NCBI RefSeq assembly: GCF_002891535.1
Contig: NZ_PDZR01000001.1
Span: forward strand, 124,001-188,000
DNA from: Methylocella silvestris
GTDB lineage: Bacteria > Pseudomonadota > Alphaproteobacteria > Rhizobiales > Beijerinckiaceae
Length of the DNA stretch: 64,000 nt
Direction: 5' to 3'
Shown here piece by piece: positions 45,869 through 53,810 of the stretch (positions within the stretch are counted from its first letter, which is position 1; each line of letters opens with the position of its first letter). The notes under the pieces were generated by a model. That model did no database searches. It had not been told where the DNA came from and was given only the letters and a program-made list of their open reading frames with translations. The translations under genes and the position numbers were made by a program.

Positions 45869-47884
45869 ATGGCGTTTCAAGGACGAAGGGCTGAGACCGA
45901 AGCTCAATCGGATTTGCGGCCTCGTCCGGTCGCCGGGGCGGATGCGCAGATCGGGCGAGAGCGGGGGGCTTTTCAGGCCGTGGATGAAATGGCGTCGATT
46001 CCTACCGTTTCCTCCCGTCCGCCGCGAAAGCGCGGCAGAGTTCTTCTGGCCTCCCTTGGCCTGTTGGCCGTTCTCCTTGGCATGACCGCGGCGGCTGTTC
46101 CCTGGCTGTTTTCCACCGCCGCCTTGCGGGACGGGATTATCGCGCAAATCCGCCAGATCACCGGCCTTAACACGCTCTCGCAAGGCAAGGCGGTGTTCGT
46201 CGTGCTGCCGCAGCCGCATATCAGTATCGACGCCGTCCGTTTCGCCGATTCGTCCGGGGGGCTTCGCATCGACGCCGCCTATCTCAAGGGCTATTTGCGC
46301 GTCTCCGCGCTGCTGCGCGGGCAACTTGAGATCGCCTCGGTGACTTTGGGCGAGCCGCAGATGGTAATCGACCTCGCCGGTCGGCCAATGCCGTCCGATA
46401 GCGCGATCGGACGCGCCGCCAACGCGAAATCGGCGACGCCGCAGGCAAGCTCCGCCGATGAAACGCGGCTTGGGGTGCTCACGCTGGTCAATGGCCGCGC
46501 CCGCCTCACCAACAGTTTCGGCGACGGCGACGCCATTGTCGAGGCGATCAATATCACGGTCGACTGGCGCAAGCTCGGCGCCTCGGCGAACGTCAACGGG
46601 ACCGCGCGCTTTCGCGACCAGCGCGCCGACATTTCCGCCGCGATCGAGCATCCGGCGGATCTGATGCGCGGCGGCGCATCGGGGATTCTTCTGCGGATCG
46701 ACGGTCCCGCCCTGTCGCTGTCGGCGGAAGGCAGTCTGGCGAGCGGGCCGAAGGCTCAATTTGCCGGACGCGTCTCGGCCTCGGCGCCATCCCTGCGCCG
46801 GCTCGTCGAAACGGGCGGCTATTTCATCGCGCTGCCGGCGCCGTTCGAGAATTTCGCGCTCGAGGCCGACGTCAACGCCAGCGCGCCGAGCGCGAGCTTT
46901 TCCAATCTGCGGCTGCAGCTCGACGGCAATGACTATGAGGGCGCCCTCGCCGTGTTGCAGGGGGAGGGCCGGCCGACGCTGGCCGGGACGCTGGCCGCGA
47001 ACCAGCTTTCGCTGCGACCCTTCTTCGCCAATCTGTCGCCGATCCACGGCCGCGACGGGCAATGGAGCCATGACGCCTTCGATCTCGACGAGGATAATTT
47101 CGCCGATCTCGACATCCGCATTTCCGCGCAGCGTCTGTCCTTGCCCGGCGTCGATTTCCGTGACGCCGCTTTCTCCGTGATGAAGCGCGATCGCCGTCTC
47201 GACCTGGCGCTGATTCGGGCCAAGACATCTCAGGGCGAGGTCAGAGGCCGGGCGTCCTTCCTCAAGACGGCTGGCGGACTTGAGACCCATGTCACCGCCG
47301 CGCTTGCCGGCGTGGACGCCGCTGCGATGTGGCCCGGCGGCGTCGAATCCTTTCGCGTCACCGGGACCGTGAACGCGACCGCCAATCTACAAGCCACCGG
47401 GCTGAACATGAGCGAAATCATGCGCAATCTTGAGGGCCGCGCGCAAATCGCCGTGCAGAACGGCGAGATCACCGGCGTCAATCTCGGGCAGGCGCTGCGC
47501 TCCGTCGACAAGCGCCCGCTGGGTCTTGCGGACGATATTCGTTATGGCGCGACAAGTTTCGGCGCGGCGGGATTTGGCCTCCAGCTCGCCAAAGGCGTCG
47601 CCACGATCGAGCGCGGCGAAATGCGCAGCCGCGCCATCGATCTCAATTTCCATGGCGCCATCGATTTCGGCGACAGGATGGTCGACGTGCATGCTACGGC
47701 GACGAGCGCCGAGCCGGATTCGAATTCGAAGTCCGAGCGGCCGCAATTTGCCTTCGATGTCGCCGGATCCTGGGACGAACTCGCGCTGGTCCCGGATGCG
47801 CGCAGCCTGATTCGGCAGTCGGGCGCCGCGGCTCCCTTGTTTTCGACGGGCGCGAAGGTCGCCCCTGCGCCGCCGCAGCACTGA
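45869..47884 (+). CDS. AsmA family outer-membrane-biogenesis protein
   Basis: A 671-residue AsmA/TamB-related protein, one N-terminal membrane helix (about residues 57-80, LLASLGLLAVLLGMTAAAVPWLF) and a long periplasmic beta-rich part. Family features include VFVVLPQPHISIDAVRFAD near residue 112 and the C-terminal AsmA_2 stretch MSEIMRNLEGRAQIAVQNGEITGVNLGQALR followed by ATIERGEMRSRAIDLNFHGAIDF. AsmA-like proteins are thought to move lipids between membranes. ATG at 45869 has GGAG 4 bases upstream; ATG at 45989 is an alternative that gives a shorter cytoplasmic start. Confidence 0.9.
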   Translation: MAFQGRRAETEAQSDLRPRPVAGADAQIGRERGAFQAVDEMASIPTVSSRPPRKRGRVLLASLGLLAVLLGMTAAAVPWLFSTAALRDGIIAQIRQITGLNTLSQGKAVFVVLPQPHISIDAVRFADSSGGLRIDAAYLKGYLRVSALLRGQLEIASVTLGEPQMVIDLAGRPMPSDSAIGRAANAKSATPQASSADETRLGVLTLVNGRARLTNSFGDGDAIVEAINITVDWRKLGASANVNGTARFRDQRADISAAIEHPADLMRGGASGILLRIDGPALSLSAEGSLASGPKAQFAGRVSASAPSLRRLVETGGYFIALPAPFENFALEADVNASAPSASFSNLRLQLDGNDYEGALAVLQGEGRPTLAGTLAANQLSLRPFFANLSPIHGRDGQWSHDAFDLDEDNFADLDIRISAQRLSLPGVDFRDAAFSVMKRDRRLDLALIRAKTSQGEVRGRASFLKTAGGLETHVTAALAGVDAAAMWPGGVESFRVTGTVNATANLQATGLNMSEIMRNLEGRAQIAVQNGEITGVNLGQALRSVDKRPLGLADDIRYGATSFGAAGFGLQLAKGVATIERGEMRSRAIDLNFHGAIDFGDRMVDVHATATSAEPDSNSKSERPQFAFDVAGSWDELALVPDARSLIRQSGAAAPLFSTGAKVAPAPPQH

Positions 47885-47936
47885 GCGGATGCATTGAAAC
47901 AACGGAATGCCCGTTCCAGTCAGATCGGCTTTTGCT

Positions 47937-48626
47937 CTAGCCGCCTTCGCGCATCGCTTCCTCTAGACGCGTCTCGAGCACGGTCGGCTTGACCAGCACC
48001 AGGGCGCCGCGCGTTTTTTCGATGATATGTTCTTGCGCCAGCGCGGAAAGTTCGCGTGTCACCTGTTCGCGCCTGCAGCCGATTCGCGCGGCGAGGACGT
48101 GATGGAACGGCGGCGGCGTCACCACCCGCTCGGTAGGCTTGCCGGGCCTTGGATGCGCCATGCGCAGCAGTTCGGAATAGAGCCTGTGCTTCAGATCGAA
48201 GATCGAATGTTCGGCGAGGCGCGAATTGAGTTCACGGATGCGGCCGGTCAAAAGGCGGAGGATTCGCTCACATGCCGTATTTGAGGCGAAAATGACTTCG
48301 CGAAAGACATGGGCGGGCATGATGCAGAGTTCGGATTTTGTCAGCGCCGTCACATTGGCTGACCGTTTGGCTCCGTCGATCGCCGTCATCTCGCCGAAAA
48401 ACTGACCGGCGCGGCTTTCGCCTAGAATAATCTCCTTTCCCGCGACGGTCCGGATCAGTACGCGGACCTCGCCGGTGACGATGAAATAGACGTCGGAGGA
48501 TTCGTCCTCGTAATCGACGACGAGTTCTCCGTCATCGAAGCGCCGCCACAGACAGAGCCGGTCGAAGCGGTCGAAATCGAGATCGTCGATATCCTTGAAG
48601 AATGAGACGCGCCTGAGACTCTGCAT
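47937..48626 (-). CDS. Crp/Fnr family transcriptional regulator (paralogue 1)
   Basis: A 229-residue regulator with an N-terminal cyclic-nucleotide-binding fold (about residues 10-125: GELVVDYEDESSDVYFIVTGEVRV, GQFFGEMTAIDGAKRSANVTA) and a C-terminal winged helix-turn-helix (HVLAARIGCRREQVTRELSALAQEHIIEK). No FNR-type N-terminal cysteines occur. The effector is unknown; the GEMTAIDG phosphate-binding cassette differs from true CAP (GELGLF). It resembles the regulator at 51425-52156. Start at ATG 48626 is chosen for the family length; 48698 is possible. Confidence 0.9.
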   Translation of the reverse strand: MQSLRRVSFFKDIDDLDFDRFDRLCLWRRFDDGELVVDYEDESSDVYFIVTGEVRVLIRTVAGKEIILGESRAGQFFGEMTAIDGAKRSANVTALTKSELCIMPAHVFREVIFASNTACERILRLLTGRIRELNSRLAEHSIFDLKHRLYSELLRMAHPRPGKPTERVVTPPPFHHVLAARIGCRREQVTRELSALAQEHIIEKTRGALVLVKPTVLETRLEEAMREGG

Positions 48627-48961
48627 GGCTCTCTCGGTGGAAGGCGGTGATCCCGACCCAACGCTAGACTTTGGTCCGGTTGCGGCAGGATAGTCCACAC
48701 GGCGTCCGGACCGTCCGCGGACCGCGGAAATCGGCCGACCATCGTTTCGAAGTATTCAAAGCATGTTCGCCGGTCCGAAAGTCTCGTGTTTTTGGCGTCA
48801 GGCTCTTGCGAGGCGATCCGCCGCGATCCTCGCCAAGCACGATTCGACGATCATCCGGCGTAATTATTCCCGCTAAAGCGTCGATTAAGGCTGCGGCGGC
48901 GGAACTGTCAATGATTTGCCCAACATTTGCCGGCGCGCGGCAGGGGACAGTTCTGGCGCCG
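48627..48961. other. Intergenic region, no gene recognised
   Basis: About 335 bases between the Crp/Fnr regulator gene start and the extensin-like gene stop. I recognise no gene or structured RNA; it should contain the promoter of the regulator. Confidence 0.6.
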
Positions 48962-49828
48962 CTACTGGCAGAATTTCGCTTTGCCGTCAGCGCCGCGGGT
49001 TTCGAGGTCGAAATGCCAATGCGCGCTGTGAAAGGCGTCGGCGCCGGGCCCGAGCGCCGTATGGAAATAGCCGCAGGCGGCGGCGCGGGCCGCGCGGTCG
49101 AAGGCGCGCTCCGGCGCATCGGCGAGGCGGCCGACTTCGTAGAGGCGCCCGCCCGCGAAACGGAGTGCGGCGATGTCGATCGCAAGCCCCTTTGCGTGGG
49201 CGCTCAGCTTGCTGTCGGCGATGTGGTTGCGGGTCCTGCAGTCAAAGCCGGGCCCGGTTGCGATGGCGATGAGGGTCGCGTCAAAATATGCTTTGGCGAG
49301 AGGCGCCAGCAACTCGTCGACATAATCTGCGAAAGTCGCGGCGGCCGGGCAGTCGAGCGTCGGGTGATCGGGCAGATCGAGACGCCCGCCGCTCGGCAAC
49401 GGCAAGGAAAGAAGCTGGACCGGCGCCGCCATCACGCAGCGGGGATCGGCCGGTGATGCTTGCTCCACGGGCTTTAGGATGACGCCGCGGGCGGCAAGGC
49501 CTGCCCGGCAATCGTCCGCCGCCGGCGGCTGATTCGTCGCTGTTGGCGGCGGAGAAGGCGTTGCGGCGGGCGCAGGCTCGCTCTCTGTGGCGGAGGGCGT
49601 TGAAGCGGCGGACGGGCGCTTTGGCGGCAGCGGCGGTCTGCCCTCGTCCGTCGCGGCCGAGGGGCCGCAGTTGGCGCCGATTGACGCGACCACCGCAAGG
49701 ATCAACCGCCAGCGCTCGAAAAAGCGCCGCTTGCGTGTCTTTGCGCGCCGTTCTCGACGCGCTAGGGCGCGGCTGCCATTCAAAAGTTTCAGCAATCTTG
49801 ATCCGATGGCGCGCGTCCTCCCGCGCAT
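48962..49828 (-). CDS. Extensin-like family protein
   Basis: A 288-residue exported protein with an N-terminal basic stretch and signal-anchor near residues 36-55 (RWRLILAVVASIGANCGPSAA), a proline-rich linker (about 60-100) and a C-terminal extensin-like domain: DCRAGLAARGVILKPV, CVMAAPVQLLSL, FDCRTRNHIADSKLSAHAKGLAIDIAALRF and FHSAHWHFDLE. The His/Asp pattern SxHAxGxAxDI plus HxHFD resembles D-Ala-D-Ala carboxypeptidase-like zinc enzymes, so a cell-wall role is likely but unproven. ATG at 49828 was chosen; the frame extends to 50020. Confidence 0.85.
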   Translation of the reverse strand: MRGRTRAIGSRLLKLLNGSRALARRERRAKTRKRRFFERWRLILAVVASIGANCGPSAATDEGRPPLPPKRPSAASTPSATESEPAPAATPSPPPTATNQPPAADDCRAGLAARGVILKPVEQASPADPRCVMAAPVQLLSLPLPSGGRLDLPDHPTLDCPAAATFADYVDELLAPLAKAYFDATLIAIATGPGFDCRTRNHIADSKLSAHAKGLAIDIAALRFAGGRLYEVGRLADAPERAFDRAARAAACGYFHTALGPGADAFHSAHWHFDLETRGADGKAKFCQ

Positions 49829-50022
49829 TGCGCAATGCGGCCGGCTGGAAAAGGTTCGCTCATCGAGGCTCTTGCCGTCGCGGCCAGCCGCGGCGGCGGA
49901 AGGATTGAAGAGGCCGGAGCGAGCCGAAGCGCGGCTTTGGCGCGAATATTGCTGATCCTGAGGGCTTGGCCCCCAAAGGCGCCGGCCCGATATCCCCGCG
50001 CTCCTTCCTTCGAAGTTCACCC

Positions 50023-51411
50023 ATGCATGACTATGATATGATCGTCATCGGGAGCGGTCCCTCCGGGCGGCGGGCTGCGATCCAGTCAGCAAAGCTCGGC
50101 AAATCCGTGCTTGTCGTGGAAAAAGGGCGGCGCGTCGGCGGCGTTTCGGTCCATACGGGCACCATTCCGTCGAAAACGCTGCGCGAGACGGTGCTCAATC
50201 TCGCGGGCTGGCGGGAGCGCGGATTTTACGGACGGTCCTATCGCGTCAAGGAGCAGATCGGCGCCGACGATTTGATGGCGCGCATGAGCAAGACGCTCGA
50301 TCATGAGGTCGAGGTGCTTGAGCATCAGTTCAGCCGCAACGCGGTCCGCACCAAGCGCGGCCATGCCCGTTTTGTCGGCCCGCACGAGGTCGAGATCAAA
50401 GGCGAGAGCGGCGAAACGCAAAATTATTCCGCCGCCCATTTCCTGATCGCTTGCGGCACGCGGCCCTTCAGACCCGATTACGTGCCCTTCAATGAGGTCA
50501 ATGTCTTCGACAGCGACGAAATCGTCGATCTGAAGAAAGTGCCGCGCAGCCTCACCGTCATCGGCGCGGGGGTGATCGGCGTTGAATATGCGACGATCTT
50601 CAGCGCGCTCGACGTCGCCGTGACGTTGATCGAGCCGCGCCCGACTTTCCTCGATTTTCTCGACAAGGAGGTGATCGAGGAATTCGTGCATGATCTGCGC
50701 GACCGCAATGTCGCGCTGAGGCTTGGCTCGCCGGTGACGTCGATCGTCGTCAATGGCTCCGTCACAACGACGCTGGGCAATGGCCGCGTCGTCAAATCGG
50801 AGATGCTGCTGTTTGCCGCCGGCCGCGTCGGCGCGACCGACGTGCTCAATCTTGAGGCGGCGGGCATCGACACGGATCATCGCGGCCGCATCACTGTGAC
50901 GCCCGAGACGCTGCAGACGTCCGTCCCGCATATTTACGCCGCCGGCGACGTGATCGGTTTTCCAAGTCTCGCCTCGACCTCGATGGAGCAGGGGCGCGTC
51001 GCCGCATGCCACGCTTTCGGGCTCCAGCCGTCGCCGCCGCCCGAATTCTTTCCCTATGGCATTTATTCCGTGCCGGAGATTTCGACAGTCGGCATGACCG
51101 AGGAAGAAGTGCGCAAGCGCGAAATTCCCTATGAATGCGGGATCGCTCGCTTTCGGGAGACGTCGCGCGGCCATATCATGGGGCTGAACAGCGGCATGAT
51201 GAAGCTGATCTTCTCGACCAAGACGCGGCGTCTGCTTGGCGCCCATATCGTCGGAGAGGGCGCGACCGAATTGATCCACATCGGCCAGGCGGTGCTGAAC
51301 CTCAAAGGCACTATCGACTACTTCATCGAAAACACCTTCAACTATCCGACGCTGGCGGAAGCCTACAAGATCGCCGGCCTCGACGCCTGGAACCGCATGG
51401 TCCGGCAATAA
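50023..51411 (+). CDS. sthA: Si-specific (soluble) NAD(P)+ transhydrogenase
   Basis: SthA is a soluble FAD enzyme that mainly re-oxidises NADPH with NAD+. The 462-residue protein begins MHDYDMIVIGSGPSGRRAA with the FAD-binding site, has the NAD(P)-binding VIGAGVIGVEYATIF near residue 180 and the second FAD segment HIYAAGDVIGFPSLAS, and ends with the dimerisation domain. The redox-active CxxxxC of related reductases is replaced by VSVHTGTIPSKTLRE, the expected difference for SthA versus lipoamide or glutathione reductases. The ATG at 50023 is chosen; an ATG at 49966 gives an unrelated 19-residue extension. Confidence 0.95.
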   Translation: MHDYDMIVIGSGPSGRRAAIQSAKLGKSVLVVEKGRRVGGVSVHTGTIPSKTLRETVLNLAGWRERGFYGRSYRVKEQIGADDLMARMSKTLDHEVEVLEHQFSRNAVRTKRGHARFVGPHEVEIKGESGETQNYSAAHFLIACGTRPFRPDYVPFNEVNVFDSDEIVDLKKVPRSLTVIGAGVIGVEYATIFSALDVAVTLIEPRPTFLDFLDKEVIEEFVHDLRDRNVALRLGSPVTSIVVNGSVTTTLGNGRVVKSEMLLFAAGRVGATDVLNLEAAGIDTDHRGRITVTPETLQTSVPHIYAAGDVIGFPSLASTSMEQGRVAACHAFGLQPSPPPEFFPYGIYSVPEISTVGMTEEEVRKREIPYECGIARFRETSRGHIMGLNSGMMKLIFSTKTRRLLGAHIVGEGATELIHIGQAVLNLKGTIDYFIENTFNYPTLAEAYKIAGLDAWNRMVRQ

Positions 51412-51424
51412 TCTGGCGCAGCGA

Positions 51425-52156
51425 TTATTTGAGCTTCGCCGACGCGTCGAAGTCTTCCGCCTCCTCCGCGGCGCGGATCGCGCCCATCAGCCGGGGCATA
51501 TCGATCAGCGTCAGGGCGCGGCGGCCGCGCCGCACCAGACCCTCGCGCTCCATGGCGCTCAACTCCTTGGTCACGGTCTCGCGGCGGGTGCTGATGCGTC
51601 CGGCGAGATCGGCGTGGAGCGGCGGCGGCGACACGATCGCCTGTTCAGGATCGGCAGGGTTTGCCCGCGAGAGACGCAGCAGCTCCGTGATCAGCCGTTC
51701 GCGGATCGCGAGGGTGGTGAATTCATTGACGCGGTTCGACAGCATGCGGACCTGTCCGGTGATGAGGCGCAGCAGCTGCAAGCAGACGTCGGCATGCTGC
51801 GTCACCGTCTCGAGAAAGACGGCGGCGGTCATTTTGGCGATGGTCACATCGGTGACGGCAAGAATGCTGGCCGAGCGCGGCCGTCCGTCGATGGCGGAGA
51901 ACTCTCCAAAATACGCGCCGCCTTCGATTTCACGCAAGATGGTCTCACGGCCCGAGATCGCCCGGATCATCACGCGGGCGCTGCCGCTGATCAGGAAAAA
52001 CACGTCGGTGCTTTCATCCTGATAGTCGATGATCCAGTCCTTGGCGTGGGCGCGCCGAAAAATGCAGCGCGCGTTGAGACGGGTGATCTCGTCTGGCGTC
52101 AGCGAGCGGAAAAGCCCGACGCGCGCAAGCGTTTCAGGCGGGCGGCCGGTCGTCAT
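51425..52156 (-). CDS. Crp/Fnr family transcriptional regulator (paralogue 2)
   Basis: A 243-residue regulator closely resembling that at 47937-48626. The cyclic-nucleotide-binding fold (KDWIIDYQDESTDVFFLISGSARVM, GGAYFGEFSAIDGRPRSASI) and helix-turn-helix (LAGRISTRRETVTKELSAMEREGLVRR) are aligned with the paralogue. No iron-sulfur cysteines appear. It is convergent with sthA, 13 bases away, so its transcript may run against sthA. The shared DESxDVxF and FGExxAIDG segments define a subgroup of unknown effector. Confidence 0.92.
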   Translation of the reverse strand: MTTGRPPETLARVGLFRSLTPDEITRLNARCIFRRAHAKDWIIDYQDESTDVFFLISGSARVMIRAISGRETILREIEGGAYFGEFSAIDGRPRSASILAVTDVTIAKMTAAVFLETVTQHADVCLQLLRLITGQVRMLSNRVNEFTTLAIRERLITELLRLSRANPADPEQAIVSPPPLHADLAGRISTRRETVTKELSAMEREGLVRRGRRALTLIDMPRLMGAIRAAEEAEDFDASAKLK

Positions 52157-52217
52157 GCGATCGCGGCCTTATTTTGCGGGCAGAGGAGGCTGGGTCGCCT
52201 GTCCGCTCGCCACCGGC

Positions 52218-52309
52218 GATTTTCCATTCGACCCCGCCCTTTGAATTAAGCGCATTCACGATTCCATGAATCGTGAATGCGCACTAGTGTCCGGCCGCAA
52301 TGGAAAATC
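52218..52309. repeat. Nested inverted repeat upstream of small membrane gene
   Basis: An inner perfect 14-bp hairpin (gcgcattcacgatt 52250-52263, aatcgtgaatgcgc 52269-52282, loop ccatg) is enclosed by an outer 11-bp inverted repeat (gattttccatt 52218-52228, aatggaaaatc 52299-52309). It lies between the divergent Crp/Fnr gene and the small membrane protein gene. It may be a dispersed element, an operator or a transcriptional hairpin. Confidence 0.7.
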
Positions 52310-52517
52310 CCTTCGCCTTCCCGCCTTGAGTCTTTGGCTTGCCGGTTTTTCCGCGCTTGTCGTGCTTGTCGGCGAGCTTTGGATCCTCCTCGGCGGGTTT
52401 CTCGCGCGCTCGGGCGGCGAGGCGCTCACGCCGGTCCTTATCGCGCGGGGGGCGGCTCTCGTTCTCCTGATTTTCGCGTCAACGCTTGCGGGTTCGGCGA
52501 TCGCTGCAATTCTTTGA
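52266..52517 (+). CDS. Small two-helix membrane protein
   Basis: An 83-residue open frame with two likely membrane helices (ALSLWLAGFSALVVLVGELWILLGGFLA and LIARGAALVLLIFASTLAGSAIAAI). Its first ATG (52266) falls in the loop of a 14-bp hairpin, so translation may rather begin at GTG 52287, giving 76 residues. No family is recognised. It is 156 bases upstream of the RND adaptor gene on the same strand and could be an accessory membrane peptide or simply independent. Confidence 0.45.
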   Translation: MNRECALVSGRNGKSLRLPALSLWLAGFSALVVLVGELWILLGGFLARSGGEALTPVLIARGAALVLLIFASTLAGSAIAAIL

Positions 52518-52673
52518 GCGAGCGCCAGAGGCGATGCCGAAGAATTGACTTTCGAAACTCGGCCGCGCAGGTTGCGGCGGTTCAGGCCTCTTCCAGATCA
52601 AGACATTTCTTTTCGCCCCCACCTTCCAACGGAAGCGCCTCGCGGCGGCGCTCGCGGACCTCGGAGAATAGCG

Positions 52674-53807
52674 ATGCGTCTTTCGATCGCTTGCGCGCGA
52701 ATCGCCGTTCAGCTCGCAGTGGCGCTTTCGGCCGCCTCTTGTTCAAATTCCGTTTGGGCGCAAACTCCGGGGGCGACCCACGTCGGCACGATTCTGGCGG
52801 CGAGGGAGCCGGTCAACCCCGTGAAGGAATTCGTCGGCCGCGTCGAGGCGGTCGAACGCGTCAGCGTGCGCGCCCGCATCACCGGCTATCTCAAGGAAGT
52901 TCTGTTCAAGGAAGGCGACGCCGTCAAGGAAGGCGCCCCTCTCTACCGTATCGAGCCGGAGCCGTTCCAGGCCGCACTGCAGCAGGCGCAAGGCGCTCTC
53001 CTCAAGGCGCAGGGACAGGAGGCCAACGCCGCCGGCCAGCTCGATCGCGCTGAAACGCTTTTGAAGACGCAATCGGGCTCCGTCGCCGTCCGCGACCAGC
53101 GCACCGCAGAATACCAGACGACGAAGGGCGACGTGCTGGTCGCGCAAGCCAATGTACAGGCCGCCGCGATCAATCTCAGCTATACCGAGATCAAATCGCC
53201 GATCTCCGGGGTCATTGGGCGCACCAGCGTCACCAAAGGCAATGTGGTCGGTCCCGACAGCGGCGTATTGACGACCATCGTCAGCCAGGACCCGATGTAT
53301 GTCGTAACCCCGGTCAGCCAGCGTGAATTCCTTCAGCTGAAAAGCGAGCAGCGCCGCGCCGGCGGCGATGTGGCCGCCAGCCTGACGGTGGCGCTGCGCT
53401 TTTCCGACGGCTCGGCCTATGCGTTTCCCGGCAAGATCAATTTCGTCGATATCTCAATCGACAAGGCCACCGACAGCGTGCTGGTGCGGGCGAGCTTTCC
53501 AAACCCGCACGGGCAATTGATCGACGGCCAATTGGTCAAATTCTCCATCACGGGCGACAAGCCGGAAGAAAAAATCCTGGTCCCGCAGTCGGCGCTGATC
53601 GCCGATCAGCAAGGCGTCTATGTTTTTGTCGTCGAGGACGGCAAGGCGGCTGTCAAACGCTTGAAACTCGGCGGCGAAAGCGGGGCGAACGCCATCGTCG
53701 ATTCAGGGCTCGACGCCGGCGCCCAGGTCATCGTCGAAGGCATGGAGGTGCTGCGCCCGGGCGCGCCGGTGATCGCCTCGCCCGCCAAGATGCTCGGCCG
53801 GAGCTGA
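52674..53807 (+). CDS. RND efflux periplasmic adaptor subunit (AcrA/MexA type)
   Basis: A membrane-fusion protein linking the inner-membrane RND pump to an outer-membrane channel. The 377-residue protein has a signal peptide with a possible lipobox (ALSAASC, Cys at about residue 23), the lipoyl half motifs FVGRVEAVERVSVRARITGYLKEVLFKEGDAVKEG and AINLSYTEIKSPISGVIGRTSVTKGNVVG, the alpha-hairpin between them, and C-terminal barrel segments ending EGMEVLRPGAPVIA. The ATG at 52674 follows GGAG. The pump gene starts 3 bases after its stop. Confidence 0.94.
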   Translation: MRLSIACARIAVQLAVALSAASCSNSVWAQTPGATHVGTILAAREPVNPVKEFVGRVEAVERVSVRARITGYLKEVLFKEGDAVKEGAPLYRIEPEPFQAALQQAQGALLKAQGQEANAAGQLDRAETLLKTQSGSVAVRDQRTAEYQTTKGDVLVAQANVQAAAINLSYTEIKSPISGVIGRTSVTKGNVVGPDSGVLTTIVSQDPMYVVTPVSQREFLQLKSEQRRAGGDVAASLTVALRFSDGSAYAFPGKINFVDISIDKATDSVLVRASFPNPHGQLIDGQLVKFSITGDKPEEKILVPQSALIADQQGVYVFVVEDGKAAVKRLKLGGESGANAIVDSGLDAGAQVIVEGMEVLRPGAPVIASPAKMLGRS

Positions 53808-53810
53808 ACG

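Noticed and set aside
45842-47290. 482-codon minus-strand frame opposite the AsmA gene
   Set aside because: Composition is antisense-like and the AsmA protein on the other strand has clear family features.
50086-51408. 440-codon minus-strand frame opposite sthA
   Set aside because: The SthA frame has FAD and NAD motifs throughout; the antisense frame has none.
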